From positions 1 through 64,000 of the forward strand of contig NZ_LWBL02000041.1 in assembly GCF_001644195.2 (NCBI RefSeq): 64,000 nucleotides of DNA, written 5' to 3'. Within the stretch, counting starts at the first letter, position 1. Every line of letters starts with the position of its first letter. The notes under the pieces were generated by a model. The model was not told the origin of the DNA, did no database searches, and saw only the letters and a list, made by a program, of their open reading frames with translations. The translations under genes were made by a program, and so were the position numbers. This stretch comes from Bacillus marinisedimentorum. GTDB taxonomy: Bacteria > Bacillota > Bacilli > Bacillales > Bacillaceae_O. Below are positions 26,864 through 35,217 of this stretch, in pieces.

Positions 26864-29800
26864 TCAAATACTAAGCAACTCCCGAATATCCTCTTCACTC
26901 AAACTCGATATCATCTTCTCACCCGGCTGGATGATTGTGCCAATCAACTCTTTTTTCTTTTGCTGTAGCTCGTGGATTTTTTCTTCGATCGTTCCTTCTG
27001 CGATCAGGCGGAATACCTGGACGACTTTTTTCTGGCCCATGCGGTGGGCGCGGCCGGCGGCCTGTTCCTCGACGGCCGGGTTCCACCACAGGTCGTATAG
27101 GATGACCGTATCTGCGCCTGTCAAGTTGAGGCCGGTCCCGCCTGCTTTCAAGGAAATAAGGAACACGTCGTTTTCTCCGTTGTTGAACCGCTCAGCCATT
27201 TCGACTCTTTCCTGTGATTTCGTGTTTCCGTCGATATAAAAGACCGAAATCCCCCTGCTTTCCATATCGGCTTTAATCATTTGCAGCATGGATGAAAACT
27301 GGGAAAACACAAGAATCCGCTGGTTGTTGGCAAGTGATGTGTCGACCAGTTCCTGAAGCTCGATCATTTTTCCGGATTCGCCTTCATAGTTTTCAAGGAA
27401 CAGAGCTGGGTGGCAGCAGATTTGCCGCAGTCTCGTCAGTCCGGCGAGGATTTTCATCCTGCTTTTCTGGAACCCTTCCTGCTCGATCGCGTCCATTGTT
27501 TCGCCTTTGATTCTATCAAGGTACCCCAGATACAATTTCTTTTGTTCGGCTGTCAGCTCTGATGTGTGGATGGACTCGATTTTGTCCGGCAGTTCGCTTA
27601 ACACGTCCTGTTTCATCCGCCGTAAAATAAACGGGCGGCTCATGCGGGCGATCCGGTCATGAGACATTTTTTTGAATTCCCTTTTGGCCGGGAAAAAGCC
27701 GGGCATAATCGCGTCAAAAAGCGACCATAGTTCATCAAGGGAGTTCTCGATCGGTGTGCCGCTCAACGCAAACCGTTTAGCGGCAGGGATGGCCTTGATC
27801 GTCTTTGCCGTTTTGGTCGCACTGTTTTTGATGGCCTGCGCTTCATCCAGGATCATGCAGGAAAAAGGCTGTTTTTTATAAATCTGAGAATCCCGCCTGA
27901 CTAACGGATACGACGTGATAATCACATCGGCATCACCCGCATTTTCGAGCAATGATTCGCGTTCTGCTTTCGTACCTGCAGCCACTTGCACCTTCAAATC
28001 AGGGGCGAACGCCGAAAACTCATTTTTCCAGTTGTACACAAGGGAGGCCGGCGCAACGATCAGGGCGGGCCTGTCCGCCGTATTTCCTTCTTCCAGCTCG
28101 GAAAGCAGGAACGCAATGCTCTGGATGGTTTTGCCGAGCCCCATATCATCAGCAAGGATGCCGCCGAAATGATAATTGCCAAGGGCTTTCAGCCATTGAA
28201 ATCCGGTATGCTGATAGTCGCGCAATTCTGCGTTCAACGCCTGCGGCACCGGATACTCATTTTGCACCGGATTCTTTATGGAGTCGATGAGCTGGCGCAG
28301 TTGTTTATTATATTTAGCCTGCGCCCTGCCCCCGGCCGCCTCATCAACCTGAAGGCTGCGATAGGCTGGCAGCTGGACAGCCCCATCCTCCATGTCTTCG
28401 AGTGTCAGATCGAATTCCCCAAAGAATTCAGCCATATTCTGGATCGTATCGCTCTCGAGGTCAATGAAAACACCATCACTGAGCCGGTGATAGCGGCGTT
28501 TCTCCACAGCCGCCTGAAGGAGCTGGCGGATGTCTTCCTCTGTGAAGTTGTCACTTCTGAAACTTACTGAAAGCAGGCCGTTGTCCTCTTCAAGCGCGAT
28601 TTCCATTTTCGGCAGCCGCTTTTCCGTTTGAATAAGGTTTTCCGCCGCATCCGTCAGGTACACCTCCGCTTCTTCCTGAAAACGCGGAAGGATCTCGAAC
28701 AAAAACCGGTACATGCTGTCGTCACCATCAAGATACAATTCCTTCCGGTGGAACATGAATTCGCCGTCTTCCAAAAGGTGAACCAAATTTCTTTCCTTTG
28801 CGGCATCCCGCATCAAAATGCTATTTTCCGGGAGTTCCGGTTTTTGGTCGCCGAAAGGATTTATGACCGAGTTTCCATACTGGAATTCAAGTTTCGCCTT
28901 CAGCATGCCGTCCTGATAATCAAGATACAGGCGGGCCGTTAACGGAACATCGATGATTTCATCGGAAACACTTTCGGACAGATCCAGCGTCCCGACTTTT
29001 TTCAAAGCAGGAATGGCGTGAGACACAAAGGAATGGATCTCCCTCGACGATATCGACATTTCGGATCCGGCATGAGGCAGTTTCTCTTTCATTTCTTCCA
29101 CGATCGCCTGCTGTTCGCGCGACAGATTATAAAAGCAACCGCCGGACAATAACAACCCATATTTATCCAAATACAAGGAGTCTTTAAAAAAATCGAGGTT
29201 CAGTGCGTATCCCCTGTCTTTCTTATCGAGGGAAAATGAGAATGGCGGTTCATTTTCCACCCATTGTAAAGGCTCAGGGGCATATCTCCCGCCAGCAAAT
29301 GCACAATCGTTTTTCACCAACAGGGGGAACAGCCTTTTTATGAACGCAGGAGGTATGATTATTTCCTTCGGACTTGCACTCCTGGATGAATAGTAATAAT
29401 CGGCATTATAAAAGGCATCGGTCTGGATGATTTCGCTGATCACCAGGAATATGTCACGATCGGCTTCACGAAATGTATGGTCGGCAGAATGAATACGGAA
29501 ATTTTTGGTAAATTCGTGTTCTTCCCCATTTTCAATATTGCGGATGAAATCCTTCACGTCCTTTACGACATACGGCCTGCCTTCACCAACTTTCATGGTG
29601 AGTGCCAGCATGAACTCTTCCCACCCGTGCTCGTGCAGCTTCAGTGTATATTCCACATTCAGCAGCGTTCTGTCCGTCTGATGGCGGGGTGCTGGCAGTC
29701 CAAAACTTGAAAAAGCCCGAATCAGCCTATTTGCCTCGGTGTTCGGCTCCTCTGCCTTTGCGACAAGGTCATGATCGCTCTTTTTATTGGCCAGCTTGAG

Positions 29801-30055
29801 CAGCACTGCTACTTCATGTTTGCATTTCCCATACTTTTCATAAGCGGGGCAGTCGCAATGAAGGAACAGCATATCATCCACGAATTCGATCTCGACATGA
29901 TATAAGTCACTGCCAACCACTCTGCCGCGCCACGCATCGCCCTTTGTATCAGCCTTTTGCAAAGAGAGAACACGGCCCTGCTGGAAATACGATTTGCCTT
30001 TCCGGAAAACTTCTGGCGAAAACTCATTGCGAATGTCCTCTTCTGTTATAAACAT
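26864..30055 (-). CDS. SNF2-family helicase with N-terminal SWIM zinc finger
   Basis: The roughly 1063-residue protein has a SWIM finger (FLHCDCPAYEKYGKCKHEVAVLLK, near residues 70-95; CxC-xn-CxH), a long SNF2-associated middle part, and a C-terminal Swi2/Snf2 ATPase: Walker A ILADDMGLGKTIQSI, Walker B ILDEAQAIKN, SGTPIENSLDELWSL, and motif VI GRAHRMGQKKVVQVFRL. Such bacterial proteins are DNA-dependent ATPases that remodel protein-DNA complexes; some act in repair or antiphage roles. The length is normal for the family. The ATG at 30055 is preferred after AAAGGA. It is a single gene. Confidence 0.9.
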   Translation of the reverse strand: MFITEEDIRNEFSPEVFRKGKSYFQQGRVLSLQKADTKGDAWRGRVVGSDLYHVEIEFVDDMLFLHCDCPAYEKYGKCKHEVAVLLKLANKKSDHDLVAKAEEPNTEANRLIRAFSSFGLPAPRHQTDRTLLNVEYTLKLHEHGWEEFMLALTMKVGEGRPYVVKDVKDFIRNIENGEEHEFTKNFRIHSADHTFREADRDIFLVISEIIQTDAFYNADYYYSSRSASPKEIIIPPAFIKRLFPLLVKNDCAFAGGRYAPEPLQWVENEPPFSFSLDKKDRGYALNLDFFKDSLYLDKYGLLLSGGCFYNLSREQQAIVEEMKEKLPHAGSEMSISSREIHSFVSHAIPALKKVGTLDLSESVSDEIIDVPLTARLYLDYQDGMLKAKLEFQYGNSVINPFGDQKPELPENSILMRDAAKERNLVHLLEDGEFMFHRKELYLDGDDSMYRFLFEILPRFQEEAEVYLTDAAENLIQTEKRLPKMEIALEEDNGLLSVSFRSDNFTEEDIRQLLQAAVEKRRYHRLSDGVFIDLESDTIQNMAEFFGEFDLTLEDMEDGAVQLPAYRSLQVDEAAGGRAQAKYNKQLRQLIDSIKNPVQNEYPVPQALNAELRDYQHTGFQWLKALGNYHFGGILADDMGLGKTIQSIAFLLSELEEGNTADRPALIVAPASLVYNWKNEFSAFAPDLKVQVAAGTKAERESLLENAGDADVIITSYPLVRRDSQIYKKQPFSCMILDEAQAIKNSATKTAKTIKAIPAAKRFALSGTPIENSLDELWSLFDAIMPGFFPAKREFKKMSHDRIARMSRPFILRRMKQDVLSELPDKIESIHTSELTAEQKKLYLGYLDRIKGETMDAIEQEGFQKSRMKILAGLTRLRQICCHPALFLENYEGESGKMIELQELVDTSLANNQRILVFSQFSSMLQMIKADMESRGISVFYIDGNTKSQERVEMAERFNNGENDVFLISLKAGGTGLNLTGADTVILYDLWWNPAVEEQAAGRAHRMGQKKVVQVFRLIAEGTIEEKIHELQQKKKELIGTIIQPGEKMISSLSEEDIRELLSI

Positions 30056-30138
30056 CTCTCTCATTCCTTTTATGGTGTTCGTTGCCTAAATCGGCTTGCC
30101 GCCTCGTTTTATTTCATTATCCTCAATCACAAAGTCAT

Positions 30139-30510
30139 CTATTTCCCATTCCGTTTATGTACGTAATGAGTGGCGTAACTTTTCTCAATCTGTTCGTTGC
30201 CGGATTTGCTGAACCTAAGGACGAGTTTCTTCCGCTTCATGCCCCAGCCTTTGTACACGGTGAACGACGGTTTCGCCCCCTGTTCACGGCACTCTTTACG
30301 AAACTCTTTTGCTGCAAAACTTATTTTTGACAGGTTCATGCCGATGACGCGTTCAAGATAAGGAACCTGTCCCTTGCGCCATGCCTCATAATCTTTCTGA
30401 CTGAGCTTGCCGATCTCCATGAACATATCAACCGCACTAGCGTATCCTTTTTCATAGAGCAGCTCATTTGTTGCTGCCTTTACCCGTTTCTTAAGTTTCT
30501 CGTTATTCAT
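30139..30510 (-). CDS. Conserved hypothetical protein
   Basis: This 123-residue basic protein has an N-terminal helical part (KRVKAATNELLYEKGYASAVDMFMEIGKLSQKDYEAW) and a conserved-looking LERVIGMNLSKISFAAKEFRKEC region. I do not recognise a named family but the pattern looks like a short Bacillaceae-conserved protein, possibly nucleic-acid binding given its high Lys/Arg content. The ATG at 30510 follows a GGGTG site; a GTG at 30522 lies inside that site. Confidence 0.6.
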   Translation of the reverse strand: MNNEKLKKRVKAATNELLYEKGYASAVDMFMEIGKLSQKDYEAWRKGQVPYLERVIGMNLSKISFAAKEFRKECREQGAKPSFTVYKGWGMKRKKLVLRFSKSGNEQIEKSYATHYVHKRNGK

Positions 30511-30566
30511 CTTGAAAGACACCCTTAATGAAAAATATACTTTCTTTATTTTAGCGGATAAAGGGA

Positions 30567-30625
30567 GTGCCTGTCACTTCCCGAAATTTGTCGAATATCG
30601 ACATAATCCGGGGAGTGACAGGCAC
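30567..30625. repeat. Palindromic dispersed repeat, copy 2
   Basis: GTGCCTGTCACT (30567-30578) and AGTGACAGGCAC (30614-30625) are perfect 12-base inverted arms around an inner palindrome TGTCGAATATCGACA (30589-30603). The right half matches the repeat at 26762-26799 and a decayed version may lie near 33177-33226. Confidence 0.65.
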
Positions 30626-30629
30626 CACG

Positions 30630-30668
30630 AAAAAGCCCGCCATCCCCCTTCAGGAATGACAGGCTTCT
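30630..30668 (-). terminator. Probable terminator of the ahpCF operon
   Basis: On the minus strand, GAAGCC just after the ahpF stop can pair with GGGCTTTTTC about 30 bases on, followed by a T-run. The stem has imperfect inner pairs. Confidence 0.5.
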
Positions 30669-30669
30669 A

Positions 30670-32199
30670 TTAATTCCGGATGAGATAGTCAAACGCGCCC
30701 AACGCAGCGCCTGCACCGGATCCCATCGAAATGATGATCTGGTTGTACGGGCTGTCTGTACAATCGCCGGCGGCAAACAGTCCGGGGACTGTGGTGGCGC
30801 CGCTTTTATCGACGGCGATTTCGCCGATGCGGTTGCGTTCGACTGAGTCGTCCAGCCAATCGGTGTTTGGCACAAGGCCGATTTGGACGAATACACCCTG
30901 TAATTCAATGTGTTTCTCTTCGCCGGTTTCGCGGTCAATGTAGGTGATGCCGTTGACGTTGCCGGTACCGGTGATTTCTTTTGTCTGGGCATTTGTCACG
31001 ACCGTCACATTCGGCAGGCTGTGCAGGCGTTTTTGCAGCACATCGTCCGCTTTCAGCTCCGGCATGAATTCGAGCACCGTTACGTGTTTCACGATGCCGG
31101 CGAGATCGATCGCCGCTTCGATGCCGGAGTTGCCGCCGCCGATGACAGCGACGTCTTTGCCTTCAAAGAGCGGTCCGTCACAGTGGGGGCAGTATGCCAC
31201 ACCTTTGTTTTTGAGCTCGGCCTCGCCCGGGATGCCCAGTGTTCTCCAGCGGGCACCGGTTGAGATGATGACACTTTTGCTTTTCAAAACAGCGCCATTT
31301 TCAAGTTCGAGCTCGAACAGGTCCTTCTTTTCCAGGCGTTTGGCACGCTGCAAGTTCATGACATCGATGCCGTAATCTTTGACATGCTCTTCAAGGCTGG
31401 CAACCAGTTTCGGCCCTTCCGTATGCTTAACGCTGATGAAATTCTCAATGCTCAGCGTATCGAGAACCTGCCCGCCGAAGCGTTCAGCCACAATGCCTGT
31501 CCGGATCCCTTTGCGCGCCGCGTAAATGGCCGCACTGGACCCGGCAGGGCCGCCGCCGACAACAAGAACATCATAAGGGTCTTTATTTGAAAGTTCTTCC
31601 GCACTCGGTCCATCACCAAGCTTGGCCAGAATCTCCTCAAGTGTCATCCGCCCGCCGCTGAAAAACTCGCCATCCAGGAAAACAGCCGGGACAGCCATGA
31701 CATTTTTGCTCTCGACCTCTTCCTTATACACAGCGCCGTCAATCATCGTATGGGTAATGCCAGGATTGAGAACGCTCATGATATTCAGGGCCTGTACGAC
31801 GTCAGGGCAGTTGTGGCAGCTCAGGCTCACATACGTTTCAAAGTGGTATGCGCCACGAATGTTCTTAATCTGGTCAATCACACCTTGATCGACTTTTGGC
31901 GGCCTGCCACTTACTTGAAGGAGAGCGAGCACGAATGATGTAAATTCGTGCCCTAAAGGAATGCCGGCAAAGGCAACGCCGCTGTCTTCTCCAACACGGT
32001 TGACACTGAAACTCGGCGTTCTGTTCAATTCTGCTTTTTCAACATTTATTTTGGATGACATGGAAGCTACTTCATCAACAAGGTCAAGCATGTCCTTTGA
32101 GACATCATCTTCACCCGGACTGACTTTAAGCAGCACGTCGTTTTCCATGAGTTCGAGGTATTGTTTTAATTGTGCTTTGATATCTGCTTCAAGTACCAT
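30670..32199 (-). CDS. ahpF: Alkyl hydroperoxide reductase subunit F
   Basis: The 509-residue flavoprotein has exactly the AhpF layout: an N-terminal tandem thioredoxin-like domain with redox pair Cys128-His-Asn-Cys131, an FAD site VLVVGGGPAGSSAAIYAARKG, the second redox pair Cys337-Pro-His-Cys340 and an NADH site VAVIGGGNSGIEAAIDLAG. It passes electrons from NADH to AhpC, which reduces peroxides in the cytosol. It follows ahpC by 22 bases and is expected to share its PerR-controlled promoter. Confidence 0.97.
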   Translation of the reverse strand: MVLEADIKAQLKQYLELMENDVLLKVSPGEDDVSKDMLDLVDEVASMSSKINVEKAELNRTPSFSVNRVGEDSGVAFAGIPLGHEFTSFVLALLQVSGRPPKVDQGVIDQIKNIRGAYHFETYVSLSCHNCPDVVQALNIMSVLNPGITHTMIDGAVYKEEVESKNVMAVPAVFLDGEFFSGGRMTLEEILAKLGDGPSAEELSNKDPYDVLVVGGGPAGSSAAIYAARKGIRTGIVAERFGGQVLDTLSIENFISVKHTEGPKLVASLEEHVKDYGIDVMNLQRAKRLEKKDLFELELENGAVLKSKSVIISTGARWRTLGIPGEAELKNKGVAYCPHCDGPLFEGKDVAVIGGGNSGIEAAIDLAGIVKHVTVLEFMPELKADDVLQKRLHSLPNVTVVTNAQTKEITGTGNVNGITYIDRETGEEKHIELQGVFVQIGLVPNTDWLDDSVERNRIGEIAVDKSGATTVPGLFAAGDCTDSPYNQIIISMGSGAGAALGAFDYLIRN

Positions 32200-32221
32200 T
32201 TACCGCACTCCTTATCTCTTC

Positions 32222-32785
32222 TTATATTTTCCCGACTAGATCAAGGCCAGGTGTAAGTGTTTCTGAACCCTCTTTCCATTTCGCCGGGCAAACTTCACCA
32301 GGATTGTTGCGGACATATTGGGCGGCCTTGATTTTGCTTACAAGAACATCCGCATCACGTCCGATGCCTTCTGCGTTGATTTCAACTGTCTGAATGATGC
32401 CGTCAGGGTCGATGACGAACGTGCCCCGGTTCGCAAGGCCTGTTTCTTCATCCAGTACATCAAAGTTACGGGAAAGCACCTGTGAAGGGTCACCGATCAT
32501 CGCATACTTAATTTTGCCGATTGTTTCAGAACTGTCATGCCAGCCTTTATGTGTGAAGTGAGTGTCAGTCGAAACAGAATAAACTTCTACACCAAGCTTT
32601 TGAAGCGCTTCGTAGTTGTTTTGCAGATCCTCAAGCTCAGTCGGGCAGACGAAAGTGAAGTCTGCAGGATAGAAGAGAACGACACTCCACTGTCCCTTCA
32701 TGTTTTCTTCTGTCACCTCAATGAACTCACCATTTTTGAATGCTTGCGCTTTGAAAGGTTGTACTTCTTTTCCGATTAAAGACAT
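32222..32785 (-). CDS. ahpC: Alkyl hydroperoxide reductase subunit C (2-Cys peroxiredoxin)
   Basis: The 187-residue peroxiredoxin has the peroxidatic Cys47 in [13 protein letters not shown] and the resolving cysteine in GEVCPAKW near residue 166, as in AhpC. It reduces hydrogen peroxide and organic peroxides and is recycled by AhpF. A GGAGGA site lies upstream of the ATG. Two PerR-like boxes lie 50-80 bases upstream. Confidence 0.97.
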   Translation of the reverse strand: MSLIGKEVQPFKAQAFKNGEFIEVTEENMKGQWSVVLFYPADFTFVCPTELEDLQNNYEALQKLGVEVYSVSTDTHFTHKGWHDSSETIGKIKYAMIGDPSQVLSRNFDVLDEETGLANRGTFVIDPDGIIQTVEINAEGIGRDADVLVSKIKAAQYVRNNPGEVCPAKWKEGSETLTPGLDLVGKI

Positions 32786-32833
32786 AAGTTAATTCCTCCT
32801 GTTTGTTTACTTTATTTTATAGATAACATCACT

Positions 32834-32865
32834 TTATAATAATTAGTTATCTATAATAATTCTAA
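32834..32865. promoter_or_regulatory. Two adjacent PerR-like boxes before ahpC
   Basis: TTATAATAATTAGTT (32834-32848) and CTATAATAATTCTAA (32851-32865) resemble the PerR consensus TTATAATNATTATAA; the second differs at two positions. They sit upstream of ahpC where peroxide-controlled repression is usual in Bacillus. Confidence 0.65.
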
Positions 32866-32932
32866 TTCGATATTTATTATCATATATAATTTTCATTAAG
32901 TCAACAGAAAAAGACTATCTTTTTTGTTTAAT

Positions 32933-32947
32933 TAATAATCATTATCA
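32933..32947. promoter_or_regulatory. Fur-like 7-1-7 box
   Basis: TAATAATCATTATCA differs at one position from the Fur-family core TGATAATNATTATCA. It lies about 150 bases before ahpC, far from any other start codon. The rest of the gap 32866-33230 has a GGGACAGG...CTGTCCC hairpin (33090-33110) and the terminator repeat at 33128, and no gene that I can see. Confidence 0.45.
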
Positions 32948-33127
32948 GTTCTTATTGAGAAAACACTTACAGAATTTCGATTCCACGCTGAAAATGACTT
33001 TTCCCGGTTACGGACATGATCCCTTGCATTGACGCCTGGCCCTTCGTTTTAAACAAACGTTTATTTAACGGAAGAACAAGGGACAGGTCCGCTGTCCCAC
33101 CCGGGATGATGTACCTTTCCCCCCAAC

Positions 33128-33162
33128 AAAAAAAGACCTATCGCCAGCGCAATAAGTCTTTT
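33128..33162 (-). terminator. Terminator hairpin, first of two identical copies
   Basis: AAAAAAGACCTATCGCCAGC followed by GCAATAAGTCTTTT can form a stem with AAAGAC/GTCTTT ends and flanking A- and T-runs. The same bases recur at 33745-33777 on the other side of the small gene at 33231-33665. Confidence 0.6.
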
Positions 33163-33230
33163 CCTAAGATTATGTGTGTCACTTCCTAAAATCACCGATG
33201 TCCCCTGAAAACCGCGGAATGACTTGGCAC

Positions 33231-33665
33231 TCAAATCAATTCTAAAACAATTTCAGATAACCTATGCCTGATTACCAATTGAGCCTTTCTTGCTTTTACA
33301 TCAAGTTTTTTAAGGTCTACTGATTGTACGTCCCAGGAAAGTTTCGTTTCTTCTTCTAATTTCACGAGTTCGTCTTCGATCCAAAAATGATGTTTTTCAT
33401 AAAATTCTGCCGCGGATTTTTCATTCTGAAGCCCATCAGGGACTTGAAAATTGAGATGATAAAGCCATTTTTGAAAATCTTGTTCACCGATTTTGATGAG
33501 TTTTTCTTGCAATACTGAAATCAAGTCTTTTATAACGCTTTCGTGAAAGCCTTCTTCTTTCATTTTTTGTTCCAGTTGAGGCAATGTCAGATTGCTTAAA
33601 TTTTTAGTGTCCAGCCACAATATGTCCTTTACAATTTCTTTTATTCTGTTTTTCTTAATAGTCAT
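33231..33665 (-). CDS. Hypothetical protein flanked by duplicated terminators
   Basis: I do not recognise this 144-residue protein. It is helical and charged, with KEIVKDILWLDTKNLSNLTLPQLEQKM near the N-terminus and FYEKHHFWIEDELVKLEEE in the second half; no signal peptide or membrane segment is seen. The ribosome binding site is weak (AAAGAG close to the ATG). It lies alone between two copies of the same terminator-like sequence, which suggests that it was inserted or that the region was duplicated. Confidence 0.55.
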   Translation of the reverse strand: MTIKKNRIKEIVKDILWLDTKNLSNLTLPQLEQKMKEEGFHESVIKDLISVLQEKLIKIGEQDFQKWLYHLNFQVPDGLQNEKSAAEFYEKHHFWIEDELVKLEEETKLSWDVQSVDLKKLDVKARKAQLVIRHRLSEIVLELI

Positions 33666-33744
33666 CACTCTTTCTATTTATCATCTATCTATATTGTACT
33701 AAAAGTGTAAAACCACCGAAGGGACAGGGGACCTGTCCCCATAC

Positions 33745-33777
33745 AAAAAAGACCTATCGCCAGCGCAATAAGTCTTT
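33745..33777 (-). terminator. Terminator of the cobalamin-uptake pair, second identical copy
   Basis: This copy lies just after the ECF S-component stop (minus strand) and repeats the 33128-33162 hairpin base for base over more than 30 bases. A neighbouring GGGACAGG/CCTGTCCC hairpin precedes both copies. Confidence 0.65.
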
Positions 33778-33785
33778 CCCCACCC

Positions 33786-34361
33786 TCACATATTCATTTC
33801 ACCAGTATTATTATACTTCATCAGCAAACGCTCCAGCAGCGGCACTAAAATCGGGCCCAGAACGAAGTAAACGACAGCGTTCCCCCCTGCATGCATGAGG
33901 TCAAATGGAAGCCCGGCGAGATAGTACGGGATGAGTTTGTCGAAACCGAAAATCGGCGCCTGGGCAAGTGAGATGATGAAGCCGTACAGCAGCCCGGCCG
34001 CACCTGCATAAATCGCCATCGCCCACAGCGGCATTTTTTCAAATACGGGGCGGATAAACACGCCGGTGACGAGGACCACAACCGCATACGCGATAAGCTG
34101 TGATATGGTCCAGGTTCCCATGCCGAGCGTCAAATTGGACAACAGCACGGTGAGCATCGCGTTGGTGAGGCCGAACCGGATGCCCATCAACAGTGTTGTG
34201 ATCAAGATGATGTCAGTCGTCGGCTGGATGTTCGGCAGAAAGGCGAATGCGTTGCGGCTCACGACCGCAAGTGCGGTGAGCATTGCCAATAAAGCAATGC
34301 TCCTGAGATTGGTGATGGGCGGGCTTGCCGCTTTTTTAAAACTGAGTGAGCTTCCAGACAA
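33786..34361 (-). CDS. ECF transporter S component, probably for cobalamin
   Basis: The 191-residue protein has about five or six hydrophobic segments and the ECF S-component style: RSIALLAMLTALAVVSRNAFAFLPNIQPTTDIILIT, then GIRFGLTNAMLTVLLSNLTLGMGTWTISQLIAY and a C-terminal LPFDLMHAGGNAVVYFVLGPIL. S components bind a vitamin and join a shared ECF energising module encoded elsewhere. The cobalamin riboswitch upstream points to B12 or a precursor as substrate. A TTG start overlaps the DUF4430 gene by 26 bases with GGAGG inside it, so translation is coupled. Confidence 0.82.
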   Translation of the reverse strand: MSGSSLSFKKAASPPITNLRSIALLAMLTALAVVSRNAFAFLPNIQPTTDIILITTLLMGIRFGLTNAMLTVLLSNLTLGMGTWTISQLIAYAVVVLVTGVFIRPVFEKMPLWAMAIYAGAAGLLYGFIISLAQAPIFGFDKLIPYYLAGLPFDLMHAGGNAVVYFVLGPILVPLLERLLMKYNNTGEMNM

Positions 34362-34836
34362 TTTCCTCGCCTCCCTCAGGAGTGAACTCCTGGGCGCCGA
34401 CAGTCACTTGTTCTCCATCAACCTCATATACCCAGAATTTGTTGTCTTCTTCACTCTGGGCTTCGCCTTCAATTGATTGGATGAATCCGTCTTTTTCCTC
34501 GACTTCGAAGTTTTCCTTCATGATGTCGAGCAGACTATCGCCGTTCGCTTCGATGTCCTTTTCGGCAACCGCTTCACCTTCGTCCGAGACCACCTGGATA
34601 ACGACCTGTTCCGTTTCCGCTTCACCAGACTCCGTTGCCGCGGATTCTTCTGTTTCAGTCGCTGCCTTTTCTTCTTCCTTTGGCTTGTCAGCAGAGGATT
34701 CTTCCTGCGCCTCATCAGCTGTTGTTTCTTCCTTCGGCTCATCAGCAGGGGCTTCTTCCGCTTGCGTACAGCCAGTCATGAAGATCAAGCCAAATGCCGC
34801 CATCAGGGTCATTAAATAGTGGGACCATTTTTTCAT
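34336..34836 (-). CDS. DUF4430-domain lipoprotein, probable cobalamin-binding partner
   Basis: The 166-residue protein has a lipoprotein signal (hydrophobic stretch then lipobox MTGC, Cys23), an acidic low-complexity linker rich in Glu, Ala and Lys (residues about 25-75), and a C-terminal DUF4430 domain (VVIQVVSDEGEAVAEKDIEANGDSLLDIMKENFEVEEKDGFI, FWVYEVDGEQVTVGAQEF). DUF4430 resembles the C-terminal part of transcobalamin/intrinsic factor. It would sit on the outer face of the membrane and pass B12 to the S component. It is the first gene after the riboswitch. Confidence 0.85.
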   Translation of the reverse strand: MKKWSHYLMTLMAAFGLIFMTGCTQAEEAPADEPKEETTADEAQEESSADKPKEEEKAATETEESAATESGEAETEQVVIQVVSDEGEAVAEKDIEANGDSLLDIMKENFEVEEKDGFIQSIEGEAQSEEDNKFWVYEVDGEQVTVGAQEFTPEGGEEIVWKLTQF

Positions 34837-34882
34837 CTTGTTGCCTCTCCTTTTTCCTTAAAATATAGTTTTTGATATAAAT

Positions 34883-34920
34883 AAAAAAAGCTCAGTGAGG
34901 TAGAAAAAATCACTAAGCTT
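34883..34920 (-). terminator. Terminator of the cobalamin riboswitch
   Basis: On the minus strand AAGCTTAGTG pairs with CACTGAGCTT and is followed by seven T residues, about 50 bases before the DUF4430 start codon. It is the expected expression platform of the riboswitch upstream. Confidence 0.85.
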
Positions 34921-35075
34921 TTTGTAACCGGCTTACCTCGAGCCTGGATACAGCGATTCACAGTACGGTGATAATAGACCTGACTTAAGGGCTGTGCCCT
35001 ATCACAGTGGCGGGACCGTGTTGGATTTTCACCAACTTCCTTATCAACGCACTTTATTCTTTTTTAATTAGCTCG
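34921..35075 (-). ncRNA. Cobalamin (AdoCbl-type) riboswitch
   Basis: Read on the minus strand the leader contains GGTGAAAATCCAACACGGTC, CCCGCCACTGTGA (the B12 box), an AAGTCAGG segment and the closing CGAGGTAAGCC, in the order of the cobalamin riboswitch core. It ends in a strong terminator before the DUF4430 lipoprotein gene, so high B12 should stop transcription. An extended -10 box (TGCTATAAT) lies just upstream at 35095-35103. Confidence 0.92.
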
Positions 35076-35094
35076 TTCAATGTTTACGAATTTA

Positions 35095-35103
35095 ATTATA
35101 GCA
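35095..35103 (-). promoter_or_regulatory. Extended -10 promoter of the riboswitch transcript
   Basis: The minus strand reads TGCTATAAT, an extended -10 element with a perfect TATAAT; no good -35 box is seen 17 bases upstream. Confidence 0.55.
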
Positions 35104-35217
35104 TATTTCTGAAAAATGACTGCTTTAATTTTATTTTTCTATTAAGAGAATATCTTACCTCTTATAACGGGATGGCACGAATCGGCTATACGGCCGTTAC
35201 CTGAAACCTCCTCCGCT

